Source: Gracilibacillus massiliensis (GTDB taxonomy: Bacteria > Bacillota > Bacilli > Bacillales > Amphibacillaceae). Taken from it: 64,000 bases of DNA. Where the stretch lies: NCBI RefSeq assembly GCF_001458115.1, contig NZ_CZRP01000012.1, forward strand, positions 372,001 to 436,000, given 5' to 3'. The notes beneath the pieces are model-generated. The model was not told the origin of the DNA. It saw only the letters and a list, made by a program, of their open reading frames with translations, and ran no database searches. Within the stretch, counting starts at the first letter, position 1; each line of letters opens with the position of its first letter. The position numbers and the translations under genes were made by a program. Positions 7,816 through 16,892 of the stretch are shown here, in pieces.

Positions 7816-8979
7816 ATGAAACGTTTAATTTGGATTGGTTCGTTTACATACTTACTTATTGGATTTACACACATTATTCTTGGATCGATATTGACTGAAA
7901 TTTTGGATTATTATGATCGAAGTTATACAGAAGGTGGTATCTTAATTGCAAGTCAATCTGTTGGCTTTTTAGCAGGGGTGATTTCAGCTTCCTATCTAGC
8001 TAGAATAATTGGTAGACGACGTACACTTCTTTTATCATTTATATCAATAGCACTTGCACAAATCATGTTTATGTCACTAGTGCCATGGGAATTTTGGTTT
8101 TTTATAGCAATATTCGCTGGGTTTGGTTTTGGAATTATTGAGCCATTGGTGGGAGCGTTAATTATTGACGCAATCAATGATAAACCAGCGATTGCTTTTA
8201 GCAGATTAGAAGTGTTTTTTGGACTTGGTTCTTTAATTATGCCGATTATTTCAGGTTGGCTCGCATCAACTGATTTGTGGCGCTACTCATTTTTAGTTCT
8301 AGGTATATATGCAGTAGTGATATGTATCTTCTGGATGAAAACATCTTTTGGCTCCTTAGAAGAGCATATGGGTAAAGTTATCAAACCAAAAAAAGAAGAT
8401 CAATCGCAACTTTCTATGAAATATCGATTGATTTTAGCTATGTTTATGATTTTCTTCATAGTGTATGTAGGATTAGAGATTAGTGTTATGAATTTCTTAC
8501 CATCTATTTTAGTCAATCAAGTGGAAGCAACTACCTTTCTAGCAACATTGTCTGTCACCATTTTTTGGGGAGCTATGGTTGCTGGTCGTTTAGCTGCAGG
8601 GTATTTAGCAGAATGGATGCAATATGCTCGCTATCTTATCATTTGTTGTACAGGCACTGTGGTTTTTATCGCTATTTTAGGATTGGCAACCAATCTGTGG
8701 CTGAGTTATCTGTTGATTGTGCTGATTGGTTTAATGATGGCTGGAATATTCGGAATTGCCATCGTCTATGCTACTACCCTGTTACCTGGTAGTACGGATA
8801 AAACTACGAGTATTATGATTGCATCGGGTGGAGCTGGTGGTATTTTCTTTCCACTGTTAACAGGGAGTTTGATGGATCATGCTACGACAACAACGGTTGC
8901 TTTTGTGCTTGCCGGATTATCGATTTTAATGATTCTAATCATACTTTTTGCACGAGGTTATCAAAAACAACTAGTTTGA
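7816..8979 (+). CDS. MFS transporter
   Basis: This 387-residue protein has about twelve transmembrane segments in two six-helix halves separated by a charged loop (about residues 183-200, rich in Lys and Glu). The MFS loop motif between helices 2 and 3 is present as ARIIGRRRTLLL, and its counterpart in the second half as AGRLAAGYLAEW. Overall resemblance is to the sugar/fucose-permease-like branch, but the substrate cannot be read from sequence. Start ATG 7816 follows AGGAGG. The IS ends 32 bp upstream, so any native promoter has been displaced; expression may depend on the IS. Confidence 0.8.
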   Translation: MKRLIWIGSFTYLLIGFTHIILGSILTEILDYYDRSYTEGGILIASQSVGFLAGVISASYLARIIGRRRTLLLSFISIALAQIMFMSLVPWEFWFFIAIFAGFGFGIIEPLVGALIIDAINDKPAIAFSRLEVFFGLGSLIMPIISGWLASTDLWRYSFLVLGIYAVVICIFWMKTSFGSLEEHMGKVIKPKKEDQSQLSMKYRLILAMFMIFFIVYVGLEISVMNFLPSILVNQVEATTFLATLSVTIFWGAMVAGRLAAGYLAEWMQYARYLIICCTGTVVFIAILGLATNLWLSYLLIVLIGLMMAGIFGIAIVYATTLLPGSTDKTTSIMIASGGAGGIFFPLLTGSLMDHATTTTVAFVLAGLSILMILIILFARGYQKQLV

Positions 8980-9070
8980 TTTAATTGTTGTAAAAGTTGT
9001 ATTAATTGAAACTTTTACAGCTTCGTTAACGTAATTGATTGGTAGAAGAAATATAGGAGGAGATACACAT

Positions 9071-10072
9071 ATGAACCAAAAACGATGGATTGCATTGGTT
9101 GTTGCTGCTGGCTTATTTTTGACTTCAATCGCCTTTCAGTTTTTCTCAAGTATGGCAACAGCTGATTTAGAAAACTTATTTAGTCTCGAAGATCCGGGCC
9201 AGAATTTTGGCGAAAAGGTCGTGGCAACTGGATCAGGTAACAGTAAAATAGCAGTGCTACATTTAAATGGCGTTATCCAAGATACGACACCAAGCTCGTT
9301 AATTAATACGAGTTCCTATAACCATAAACGGTTTTTGGATATGCTAGAACACGCTGGTGAAGATCGTCAGGTTGATGGCATTATTCTGCGCGTGAATACA
9401 CCTGGTGGTGGAGTCGTTGAGAGTGCTGAAATTCATGATAAAATCATAGAAATTCAGGAAGAATATGAAAAACCAATTTATATTTCAATGGGTAATACCG
9501 CTGCATCGGGTGGTTATTACATTGCGGCACCAGCAAATAAAATTGTTGCTCATAATGCAACACTTACTGGTTCGATTGGTGTTATTATGGAAAGCTTTAA
9601 CTTTGCAGAATTTGCCGATGAACATGGCATTGATTTTAATACGATAAAAAGTGGAGAATATAAAGACATTATGTCGATGTCTCGTGAAATGACAGATGGC
9701 GAACGTGAAATTTTACAAACGATGATAGACGATATGTATGCAGAGTTTGTGGACGTTATTGTTAATGGCAGAGAATTGTCGGAGCAACGTGTTCGTGAAT
9801 TAGGTGATGGCCGGATTTATACAGGTGCTCAAGCTCAAGAAGTTGATCTTGTTGATGAACTTGGTTCGTTAGAGGATACGATCGAAATCATGAAAGAGGA
9901 CCATGAACTCGCCAATGCACAAGTCATTGAATACGAAGCTGGTTTAAATTTTAATCAATGGATTGGTGGCACGGTTCAAAGCATGTTAGGAACAGAATCA
10001 GATTTAATTGGTATTAAAGACTTGTTACGTGAAAATAATGCGCCACGTGCAATGTATCTTTATTCACAATAA
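9071..10072 (+). CDS. sppA: Signal peptide peptidase SppA
   Basis: This 333-residue membrane-bound serine protease degrades signal peptides left after secretion. An N-terminal anchor (about residues 6-27) precedes the ClpP-like protease domain. The Ser/Lys dyad is visible: Ser146 in NTAASGGYYIA and Lys198 in SGEYKDIMS, matching Ser147/Lys199 of the B. subtilis enzyme. TPGGGVVESAE is the conserved oxyanion-side motif. ATG 9071 is chosen because AGGAGG ends 10 bp before it; an earlier in-frame start at 9035 lacks such a site. The RDD protein gene follows after 12 bp, the same pairing as sppA-yteJ in B. subtilis. Confidence 0.93.
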   Translation: MNQKRWIALVVAAGLFLTSIAFQFFSSMATADLENLFSLEDPGQNFGEKVVATGSGNSKIAVLHLNGVIQDTTPSSLINTSSYNHKRFLDMLEHAGEDRQVDGIILRVNTPGGGVVESAEIHDKIIEIQEEYEKPIYISMGNTAASGGYYIAAPANKIVAHNATLTGSIGVIMESFNFAEFADEHGIDFNTIKSGEYKDIMSMSREMTDGEREILQTMIDDMYAEFVDVIVNGRELSEQRVRELGDGRIYTGAQAQEVDLVDELGSLEDTIEIMKEDHELANAQVIEYEAGLNFNQWIGGTVQSMLGTESDLIGIKDLLRENNAPRAMYLYSQ

Positions 10073-10084
10073 GGGGGTGTCAGA

Positions 10085-10552
10085 ATGGCTGACGAAATAA
10101 ATTATGATGGTGCTCATTCAACATCCGATGTTCGCTACGCAGGGTTTTGGATGCGTTTCTGGGCATATCTTGCCGATTTAATTATTGTTTTTAGTGTGAA
10201 CGGAATTTTGCTGGTTCCTTTTCATTTTATGGAAAATGGGTTTCAGTTAGATATCGGATTTTGGACAGTGACAGGGATCATAAGCTCGATCGTTTTTTAT
10301 CTTTATTTTTTATTGATGACTAAGTTTTATAACCAGACACTTGGGAAAATGATCTTTGGATTAAAAGTAATTCGTGAGGATCGTCAATCATTAAAATGGA
10401 GTGATCTCCTTTTTCGCGAGGTGATCGGAAGGTTTATATATCGCGTATTTGCTATCGCGAGTCTTTTGTATTTGTTTGTGGCATTTACTGCTCAAAAACA
10501 AGGCCTTCATGATATGATTGGTAATACAAGAGTTGTTATGGAACAGAAATGA
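10085..10552 (+). CDS. yteJ: RDD-family membrane protein (YteJ-like)
   Basis: This 155-residue protein has an RDD domain with three to four transmembrane segments. The motif YAGFWMRFWAYLADLIIV near residues 18-35 holds the Arg and the two Asp-region residues that name the family, and NQTLGKMIFGLKVIR is the conserved loop. Function is unclear; some RDD proteins act in Na+/H+ exchange. It starts 12 bp after sppA with a GGGGGTG site, so it is surely in the same operon, as in B. subtilis, where the pair helps resist lantibiotics. Confidence 0.85.
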   Translation: MADEINYDGAHSTSDVRYAGFWMRFWAYLADLIIVFSVNGILLVPFHFMENGFQLDIGFWTVTGIISSIVFYLYFLLMTKFYNQTLGKMIFGLKVIREDRQSLKWSDLLFREVIGRFIYRVFAIASLLYLFVAFTAQKQGLHDMIGNTRVVMEQK

Positions 10553-10635
10553 GCGAGTTTTCTCCTTCTAAAGAATAGTATGAACCTGTTTGGTGAGTAT
10601 AATAGGGTAAGCTATTCGTTAACGGAGGTGTTCAA

Positions 10636-10746
10636 ATGACAAAGGATTCCTATGCGCCAAAAGAAAAGCTTCATGGCAAAGGCAAAAAGCCAGCTGAACA
10701 AAGACGGGGAAAAGCTTCCTCGTCTGCACGAAATGTAGATAATTAA
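10636..10746 (+). CDS. 36-residue basic small protein
   Basis: A short ORF with a strong ribosome site (GGAGGTG, 8 bp before ATG) encodes MTKDSYAPKEKLHGKGKKP followed by AEQRRGKASSSARNVDN. It is highly basic, lacks hydrophobic residues and is probably unstructured. A clear terminator starts six bases after its stop, so this is a complete transcription unit. Composition recalls minor spore-core or nucleic-acid-binding peptides of Bacillaceae, but I cannot assign it to a named family. Confidence 0.55.
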   Translation: MTKDSYAPKEKLHGKGKKPAEQRRGKASSSARNVDN

Positions 10747-10752
10747 TGAATT

Positions 10753-10778
10753 GGGACACGAATCTTGTGTCCCATTTT
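10753..10778 (+). terminator. Intrinsic terminator
   Basis: The stem GGGACAC/GTGTCCC (10753-10759, 10767-10773) has a 7-nt loop and is followed by ATTTTAT. It closes the small basic-protein gene. Confidence 0.75.
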
Positions 10779-10834
10779 ATCTTCGTATAGTACAATAATT
10801 GTATTGATTCTAAGCTGAAGTAGGGGGAATTGCT

Positions 10835-11752
10835 TTGACATTACAACAATTAAAATACGTCATCGAAGTGGTGAGAAGTCAGTCAATTAATAAGGCAGCA
10901 CAGCGACTATTTATTAGTCAACCTAGTCTTTCGAATGCATTGAAAGAATTAGAGGAGGAAATAGGGGTTACTATTTTTTTGCGGACGAATAAGGGAATTA
11001 CGATTACACCGGAAGGGTCCGAGTTTTTAGGCTATGCAAGACAAGTTGTTGAACAGGCGGAACTTCTGGAAAATCGCTATGACAAGAGTCGGACGCCACA
11101 GCAGAACTTTGCGGTTTCCTCCCAACACTATGCCTTTGCTGTCAGTGCTTTTGTTCGATTGTTAAAAGACTATGACCGGGAAGAATACGAGTTTACATTA
11201 AGAGAAACGAGAACCTATGAAATTATTGATGATGTTAAAAATTTGCGTAGCGAGATCGGCATTTTATATGTGAATGACTTTAATGAGCAAATCATACATA
11301 AATTTCTGCGTGAGGCAAATTTAACTTTTCATTCCTTGTTTATTGCTAATCCACATGTGTTTATAAGTTCAACCAATCCATTAGCGGAAAGGGAATCAGT
11401 AACTTTAGAGGATTTGAATCCTTTCCCATACCTTTCCTATGAACAAGGGGAATACAATTCTTTTTATTTTTCGGAGGAGATCTTGAGTACACTATCACGG
11501 CCAAAAAATATTCGTGTTAGTGATCGTGCGACATTGTTTAATTTACTGATTGGCCTTAATGGCTATACGATATCGACTGGTGTCATCAGTCATAAATTAA
11601 ACAGTAAGGATATTATCGCTGTGCCTTTGGAAGTGAATGAGCAAATTCATGTTGGCTATATTACACATAAAAATGTAGCTAATAGTAAACTTGCAGATAT
11701 ATATATTCAGTATTTAAGAGAAATAATTGATGAAGAATTGACTTTGTTATAG
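10835..11752 (+). CDS. LysR-family transcriptional regulator
   Basis: This 305-residue regulator starts at TTG 10835 after AGGGGG. The N-terminal winged helix-turn-helix (about 1-60) is standard: LQQLKYVIEVVRSQSINKAA, then QRLFISQPSLSNALKELEEE. A periplasmic-binding-like effector domain (about 90-295) follows. The gene directly upstream of, and in line with, a MetE-like methyltransferase suggests a sulfur or methionine metabolism ligand, but no operator can be assigned. A perfect 10-bp inverted repeat (11743-11769) overlaps its stop codon. Confidence 0.88.
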   Translation: MTLQQLKYVIEVVRSQSINKAAQRLFISQPSLSNALKELEEEIGVTIFLRTNKGITITPEGSEFLGYARQVVEQAELLENRYDKSRTPQQNFAVSSQHYAFAVSAFVRLLKDYDREEYEFTLRETRTYEIIDDVKNLRSEIGILYVNDFNEQIIHKFLREANLTFHSLFIANPHVFISSTNPLAERESVTLEDLNPFPYLSYEQGEYNSFYFSEEILSTLSRPKNIRVSDRATLFNLLIGLNGYTISTGVISHKLNSKDIIAVPLEVNEQIHVGYITHKNVANSKLADIYIQYLREIIDEELTLL

Positions 11753-11769
11753 CTTGAAACTATAACAAA
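11743..11769. promoter_or_regulatory. 10-bp perfect inverted repeat at end of LysR gene
   Basis: TTTGTTATAG and CTATAACAAA flank a 7-nt spacer. No T-run follows, so it may be a weak terminator or a binding site upstream of the methyltransferase gene. Confidence 0.4.
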
Positions 11770-11861
11770 AGATAGATTATATGTGTTACTCTATAATACT
11801 TTTATTGTGCTAAACTTACCTTAAATCACATAATATGTAAGTTTAACTAAGGAGAGGTTTT

Positions 11862-12965
11862 ATGACACAGACAAATTTCACAGCACCATTCAGAGCAGAC
11901 CATGTCGGAAGTTTATTGCGACCAGAGCGCATTCATCAAGCAAGAAAGGATTTTCAAGAAGGTACGATAGATGCGGATCAACTTCATGTAATAGAGACTG
12001 AAGAAATTAAGAAGATCGTCGATAAGCAAATTGAAGTGGGGTTACAAGCAGTAACAGATGGGGAATTCCGTCGCCGTTTTTGGCACACTGATTTCCTTGA
12101 ACATTTAACTGGAGTAGAGGGCTATGTACCGGATCATGGATTTGCTTTTAAAGGGGAAGAAACGGAACGATATGATGTGCGCGTGATTGGTAAGGTTTCA
12201 TTTAATCAGGATCACCCACATATTAAAGAATTTATTGAATTTAAAGAAATAGTAGGGGACCGTGCAGTAGCAAAACAGACAATTCCAAGTCCAAATCAAT
12301 TATTTAATGCAGGGATCCGAAATAAAGATATTTACCCGGATGTAGAAGAGTATACGAAGGATGTTATCCAAGCTTATCGCGATGCTGTACAAGCGTTTTA
12401 TCAAGCGGGCTGTCGTTACTTACAGTTTGATGATGTTTACATAGCCGGACTAAATGCGCCAGAAATTCCTTTTAATGACAGTGGTTATTCACGTGAAGAG
12501 TTGATTGATTTGGCATTGCGTGTAGTGAATGGGGTTTTAGAAGTAAAACCAGATGACATGACAATTACGACTCATCTTTGTCGAGGAAATTATCGTTCGA
12601 AGTGGGCATTTGAAGGAAGCTACGCTAAAATCGCTCCTACACTATTTGCAAAAGAAAATGTAAATGGCTTTTTCCTTGAATATGATGATGATCGCTCAGG
12701 TGATTTTACGCCACTTGAACACATACCGAATGGAGGACCGCGAGTAGTACTTGGTGTATTCACTTCAAAGCATGGTGAATTAGAAGATAAAGAAAATATC
12801 CTAGCTCGTGTCGAAGAAGCAACACAATATGTCTCATTAGATCAGTTATGTATCAGCCCACAATGTGGATTTGCCTCCACTCATCATGGAAATATCCTAA
12901 CAGAAGATGAGCAATGGGCTAAACTTAAATATATAGTAGACATATCAAAAGAGATATGGAGATAA
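11862..12965 (+). CDS. MetE-like cobalamin-independent methyltransferase (YxjG/YxjH type)
   Basis: The 367-residue protein matches the short MetE C-terminal-like family (YxjG/YxjH in B. subtilis), which uses a zinc-activated thiol for methyl transfer to homocysteine. The start FRADHVGSLLRPERI is typical, as are LTGVEGY, QFDDVYIAG and the zinc-ligand regions THLCRGN (His, Cys) and SPQCGFAS (Cys). It lacks the N-terminal half of full MetE, so the methyl donor may differ from methyl-folate polyglutamate. In B. subtilis these genes are under S-box control; the 109-bp leader here is too short and shows no S-box. The LysR gene upstream may regulate it. Confidence 0.85.
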   Translation: MTQTNFTAPFRADHVGSLLRPERIHQARKDFQEGTIDADQLHVIETEEIKKIVDKQIEVGLQAVTDGEFRRRFWHTDFLEHLTGVEGYVPDHGFAFKGEETERYDVRVIGKVSFNQDHPHIKEFIEFKEIVGDRAVAKQTIPSPNQLFNAGIRNKDIYPDVEEYTKDVIQAYRDAVQAFYQAGCRYLQFDDVYIAGLNAPEIPFNDSGYSREELIDLALRVVNGVLEVKPDDMTITTHLCRGNYRSKWAFEGSYAKIAPTLFAKENVNGFFLEYDDDRSGDFTPLEHIPNGGPRVVLGVFTSKHGELEDKENILARVEEATQYVSLDQLCISPQCGFASTHHGNILTEDEQWAKLKYIVDISKEIWR

Positions 12966-13000
12966 ATTGAAGTCTTTTTTCTGATTAATAAATATAAGAG

Positions 13001-13035
13001 AGCCGTTGAGTTTAATTAACTTGATGGCTTTTTTT
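13001..13035 (+). terminator. Intrinsic terminator after MetE-like gene
   Basis: An imperfect stem beginning AGCC (13001) and closing with GGCT (13026-13029) is followed by a long T-run. Confidence 0.65.
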
Positions 13036-13094
13036 ATGTGATATGAGTAGAGTTTTAAGGTGATTCGTAATCCAATCTCTTCTGACACATCATT

Positions 13095-13205
13095 TCATCG
13101 GGATTGTGGTAGTAAACTAATGGTAAAATCCCGACGAGAGTGAGTCTCATCGGTATTTAAGCGGTGCATTAAGAGCGAAATCCCGACGATCGCTAATTTC
13201 ACCAG
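13095..13205. repeat. Short palindromic repeats with about 52-bp spacing
   Basis: AAATCCCGACGA occurs at 13126-13137 and 13178-13189, exactly 52 bp apart. The inverted form TCATCGGGATT lies at about 13096-13106, and a further CATCGG at 13148-13153. Each can pair with its neighbour. The rest of the 12966-13324 gap holds only the terminator and a presumed promoter for the next gene. Confidence 0.5.
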
Positions 13206-13324
13206 AAAATCAACTTTTGTAAAAAATTACATTAGATACGACGATACAAATAATCCTTTTTATCTTGTAAAATAATGATATAATGGTAGAAAATGAGAAT
13301 TATAGATTTGACTGATATGAGGAT

Positions 13325-16300
13325 GTGATCGGTATTTTACAATCAGAACGTGAAAAAGTGGTCGGGCAAGAGTTGGTGAAATTATTAAAAGAAGGTTACA
13401 TAAGTGAAAAAGAATTTATGAGAGTGATGAACTCTTACAAACAATATGTGAACGATCAAGAGCAAGAAATAGCTGGGATACATACAGTCGTACGCGATAA
13501 TCCAAAAGAGTTAGATCAGAAAGTGAATAAGCAACAATCGGCTAATAACACAGAAGTTACAAAAGAAAAAAAGCCAGAAATAAAACAAAAAGTAAAGCCA
13601 CAAAAATCGAAGGAGCAAATAAGAGAAAGAAATATCACATGGCTCTTAATTTTAGGTGTGGCGTTCCTATTAATTAGTGGATTGGTTGTAGCAACTAGCA
13701 CATGGGAACAAATGGGAGCATTGCTAAAGGTAGTCATGCTTATTGGTGTTTCCGTATTCTTCTTAGGCTTAAGTGGTATCTCTTCATCTATTTTAAAAAT
13801 TGAAAAAACAGCCTTTGCCTTTTTAACATTAGGTAGTTTATTACTGCCGATAGCGATCATAGCGATTGGTTACTTTGGCTTATTTGGCGATTATTTAACA
13901 TTAACTGGTGAAGGTAAGTATCTTCTTGGCATTATATGTACCGTTTTACCATTACCTTTATACATAAGAAATGCCGTTAAAAATAATTCGAGATTATTTG
14001 TCTGGATCTTTTTTATATTTATGTCTTGTTTCATAGGATTTTCTATTGCAGCAATGAATGTTTCGGTAGATCTGTTTTATTTTCTTATTATGGTCTATAA
14101 TGCCGTTCTATTATATGGGTATCACCGTTATCGTCATCGTAAAGCCATTCAATTATTCACCAAAGAATTACCAGCATACGCCCAGTTGAACTTGGTGATA
14201 TCTACATTATTAATGCTATTTGTGTTTGAAGATTCGCTCTTTTATAGCTTTAATGTATTATTAACAGCATTTATTTATATTACGATGGTGTTTGTCTATA
14301 ATACAAAGTCTTACCAGCTTGTCTTCAGTGGATTATTTGCATATGGTGTTTATCAATTAACCGAACACTCTTGGTTACAATCACTGGATTTAGTTGTCTA
14401 TGGTTTACTTGGGGCAGCTTATCTCGTCTTTGCCTATTTGATGAAAAAGGATGCCTACTTAGCAAAAGTATTTTATTATACCAGTGGTGTTATTTCACTG
14501 TTTGCTTTTATCTATATTAGTTATCAGGGATTAGTAATCAGAGGGAACCAAGAATCATGGATCTTATTATTAGCTTATTTAACGATAGCTGGTACCTACA
14601 TATATCTTGCGTCGATTACAACAAGACAGGTATTTCGTTGGTTAGCCTCGATTTTTATAGTTACGAGTGGTCTAGAGTTATGGGAGTTAATATTTGAATC
14701 TCTGATAAGCATACAACTATTTATCTTTATTTTTGCCAGTCTATTGTTTACCTGGATCGGTGTTCGAACCAAATTAATGTTTTTACAAGCGATCAAAACG
14801 AGTACCTACTATATCTCTATTATGGTGAGGTTTTTAGCAATTATCTATGGGTTAATGCTAGAAACGTACTTTGAGGTATCATTTATGTTCCTCGTAGCTG
14901 GTTGTTTGGCATTAATCGTTGCGAAAGCCCAATCAAACATAAGTAAACAAATTGGTCTTTGGTCGCATGCGATTAGTTGGTTGTTAGCGTTTATTGTCTT
15001 ATATCCGGAGATCATCAGTCGTTTTATTACATATTATAACGAACTGAATATTGCGTTTCATACAGCAATTGCCGGGATACTATTATTAGCTATCAGTCTT
15101 GCTTGGAAAAAAGCCAATAAATTAATGCTAGCTGAGACGACCTTTTATACAGGTCAGGCTAGTTATTTAATGGCAGTTTTTCTATTACTAGCTGACTATC
15201 CGATTGATGAGGTCTTCGTTCGACCAGCTTTATTATTAGTTGGTATTGGTGTGTTTGTCTGGCTTGTACGCTATGCACGAGTTGGACCGCTGTGGTTACT
15301 TGTTGCTGTTATCGTTGTTTCTTTCTATGCCTCTTTAATCCGTACCTTTGCTATTCAAGAGTTTGAAGCAGTTATGTGGTATATCATGTTTGCTCCAGTG
15401 CTGTTATTAACAATTGAGCGAGTGGTTGGAAAAATTACGGAAGAGTTGAAGGTTTATTTCTTTTGGTTTGCTCATTTTATTCAAATCATGATACTAATTA
15501 CGATTTTATCGGATTATATGTTTGAGCAGTTGCTTCACCCGATGATTTTAGTCATTCCATTTATTCTTTATATCTATAGTATGGTGATCATGTCCGAAGA
15601 GTGGGAAAAGAAAGTGTTACTATATGCAGCGATGACGATGGTGCCATTTATAGTGACGGCAAATGTAGCTTATTATAATCTTGAAGATTATCTTTCCATT
15701 TCATATTGTTTGATTGGATCTACTGTTTTATTCTTCCTAACATGGTTATTAGTTCGTCCAGTCTGGAAGAAACCAATGGAGTGGTACATGATCCCGTTTG
15801 CAAACTATAGTTTGTTGATGGTCATTGTGATCGAACAAATCACACTTTTACTAGATGTAATAATTATTGTCGGTTTTCTCTTATTAAATCTCTATTTATT
15901 ACACATCCGCAAATGGTTAAATGTAATTGTACTACCGTTATTATTGACAATATTAATGTGGAACAGGCAGGATTATATTGATAATGACTTTTCAATATTT
16001 ATGATAAGTATTGGTAGTTATGTGGTTTTACTTGCAGCAGGGCGTATTTTTTATAAAAACCTTGTTGAAATCGTCGCTAAAAAATGGGTGGTCGACTGGT
16101 ATTCGATTGTTGCTGTAGTCTATTTGGGATATTCTTTGAATTATGCAGAATTAATCGGCACCGTCTGGGTCAGAATAGTTCCATATCTATTACTTGCTAT
16201 TTGGCTTTTTCTACAAGTTAAAAGAGTCAATCAACCATTGATGCAAAAAGTTTTTATCACATTGGGTGGAGTCAGTTTACTACCAGCTTATTATCTTGTC

Positions 16301-16783
16301 TTGCAAGAATATCTTGCGCACATTTCGGATCTATTTCATGCAGAACTATTGGTATTGCCGATTCTTATACTTTCGATCGTAATGGAAAAGAAAACTTGGA
16401 AAAGCTACAAACGGATTATGTCTCAAATACAAACGGTGATTCTTGTACTCATAACCGTTTACTTAGTAGTAGATGCGATTCAAAGCAATACGGTATGGGA
16501 TGCGCTTATTGTTGGAACACTATCGTTAATCGCCTTATTAATAGGTATGAGTTTCCAAATCAAATCTTATTTCTTTGTTGGCCTGGGCACTTTACTGTTT
16601 AATGTCATTTATCAAACGAAACCATATTGGGGCAACATGCCATGGTGGGGATACCTATTAATAGCAGGGATCACCTTAATCACGATTGCAAGTTACAATG
16701 AATGGACAAAACAACGCCAAACCGAAGGAAAGTTAAATAAAAAATTCAAAAAGTTAGTGAAGAGATTGAAAGAGTGGAATTAG
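13325..16783 (+). CDS. Very large polytopic membrane protein, unknown function
   Basis: This 1152-residue protein has about 100 mostly charged, cytoplasmic N-terminal residues (KEGYISEKEFMRVMNSYKQY, then a Lys/Gln-rich linker) followed by roughly thirty hydrophobic segments almost without loops, and a basic C-terminal tail. No transporter, enzyme or receptor motif is evident. It resembles large Bacillaceae proteins annotated as SCO7613 C-terminal-domain or DUF2157-like membrane proteins, but I hold that loosely. The GTG 13325 start has only a weak ribosome site (GAGGATG). It appears to be a single-gene transcription unit. Size alone makes it unusual. Confidence 0.6.
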   Translation: MIGILQSEREKVVGQELVKLLKEGYISEKEFMRVMNSYKQYVNDQEQEIAGIHTVVRDNPKELDQKVNKQQSANNTEVTKEKKPEIKQKVKPQKSKEQIRERNITWLLILGVAFLLISGLVVATSTWEQMGALLKVVMLIGVSVFFLGLSGISSSILKIEKTAFAFLTLGSLLLPIAIIAIGYFGLFGDYLTLTGEGKYLLGIICTVLPLPLYIRNAVKNNSRLFVWIFFIFMSCFIGFSIAAMNVSVDLFYFLIMVYNAVLLYGYHRYRHRKAIQLFTKELPAYAQLNLVISTLLMLFVFEDSLFYSFNVLLTAFIYITMVFVYNTKSYQLVFSGLFAYGVYQLTEHSWLQSLDLVVYGLLGAAYLVFAYLMKKDAYLAKVFYYTSGVISLFAFIYISYQGLVIRGNQESWILLLAYLTIAGTYIYLASITTRQVFRWLASIFIVTSGLELWELIFESLISIQLFIFIFASLLFTWIGVRTKLMFLQAIKTSTYYISIMVRFLAIIYGLMLETYFEVSFMFLVAGCLALIVAKAQSNISKQIGLWSHAISWLLAFIVLYPEIISRFITYYNELNIAFHTAIAGILLLAISLAWKKANKLMLAETTFYTGQASYLMAVFLLLADYPIDEVFVRPALLLVGIGVFVWLVRYARVGPLWLLVAVIVVSFYASLIRTFAIQEFEAVMWYIMFAPVLLLTIERVVGKITEELKVYFFWFAHFIQIMILITILSDYMFEQLLHPMILVIPFILYIYSMVIMSEEWEKKVLLYAAMTMVPFIVTANVAYYNLEDYLSISYCLIGSTVLFFLTWLLVRPVWKKPMEWYMIPFANYSLLMVIVIEQITLLLDVIIIVGFLLLNLYLLHIRKWLNVIVLPLLLTILMWNRQDYIDNDFSIFMISIGSYVVLLAAGRIFYKNLVEIVAKKWVVDWYSIVAVVYLGYSLNYAELIGTVWVRIVPYLLLAIWLFLQVKRVNQPLMQKVFITLGGVSLLPAYYLVLQEYLAHISDLFHAELLVLPILILSIVMEKKTWKSYKRIMSQIQTVILVLITVYLVVDAIQSNTVWDALIVGTLSLIALLIGMSFQIKSYFFVGLGTLLFNVIYQTKPYWGNMPWWGYLLIAGITLITIASYNEWTKQRQTEGKLNKKFKKLVKRLKEWN

Positions 16784-16892
16784 AGCGCATAGTGTAAATG
16801 ACTCTTTTCATAAACACTACGTTTGGAATCGATCGTTTCGCTATTGTATGATAAAGATATTGCTATAATTAGTAAAAGTAAAGAGGGGTCGT

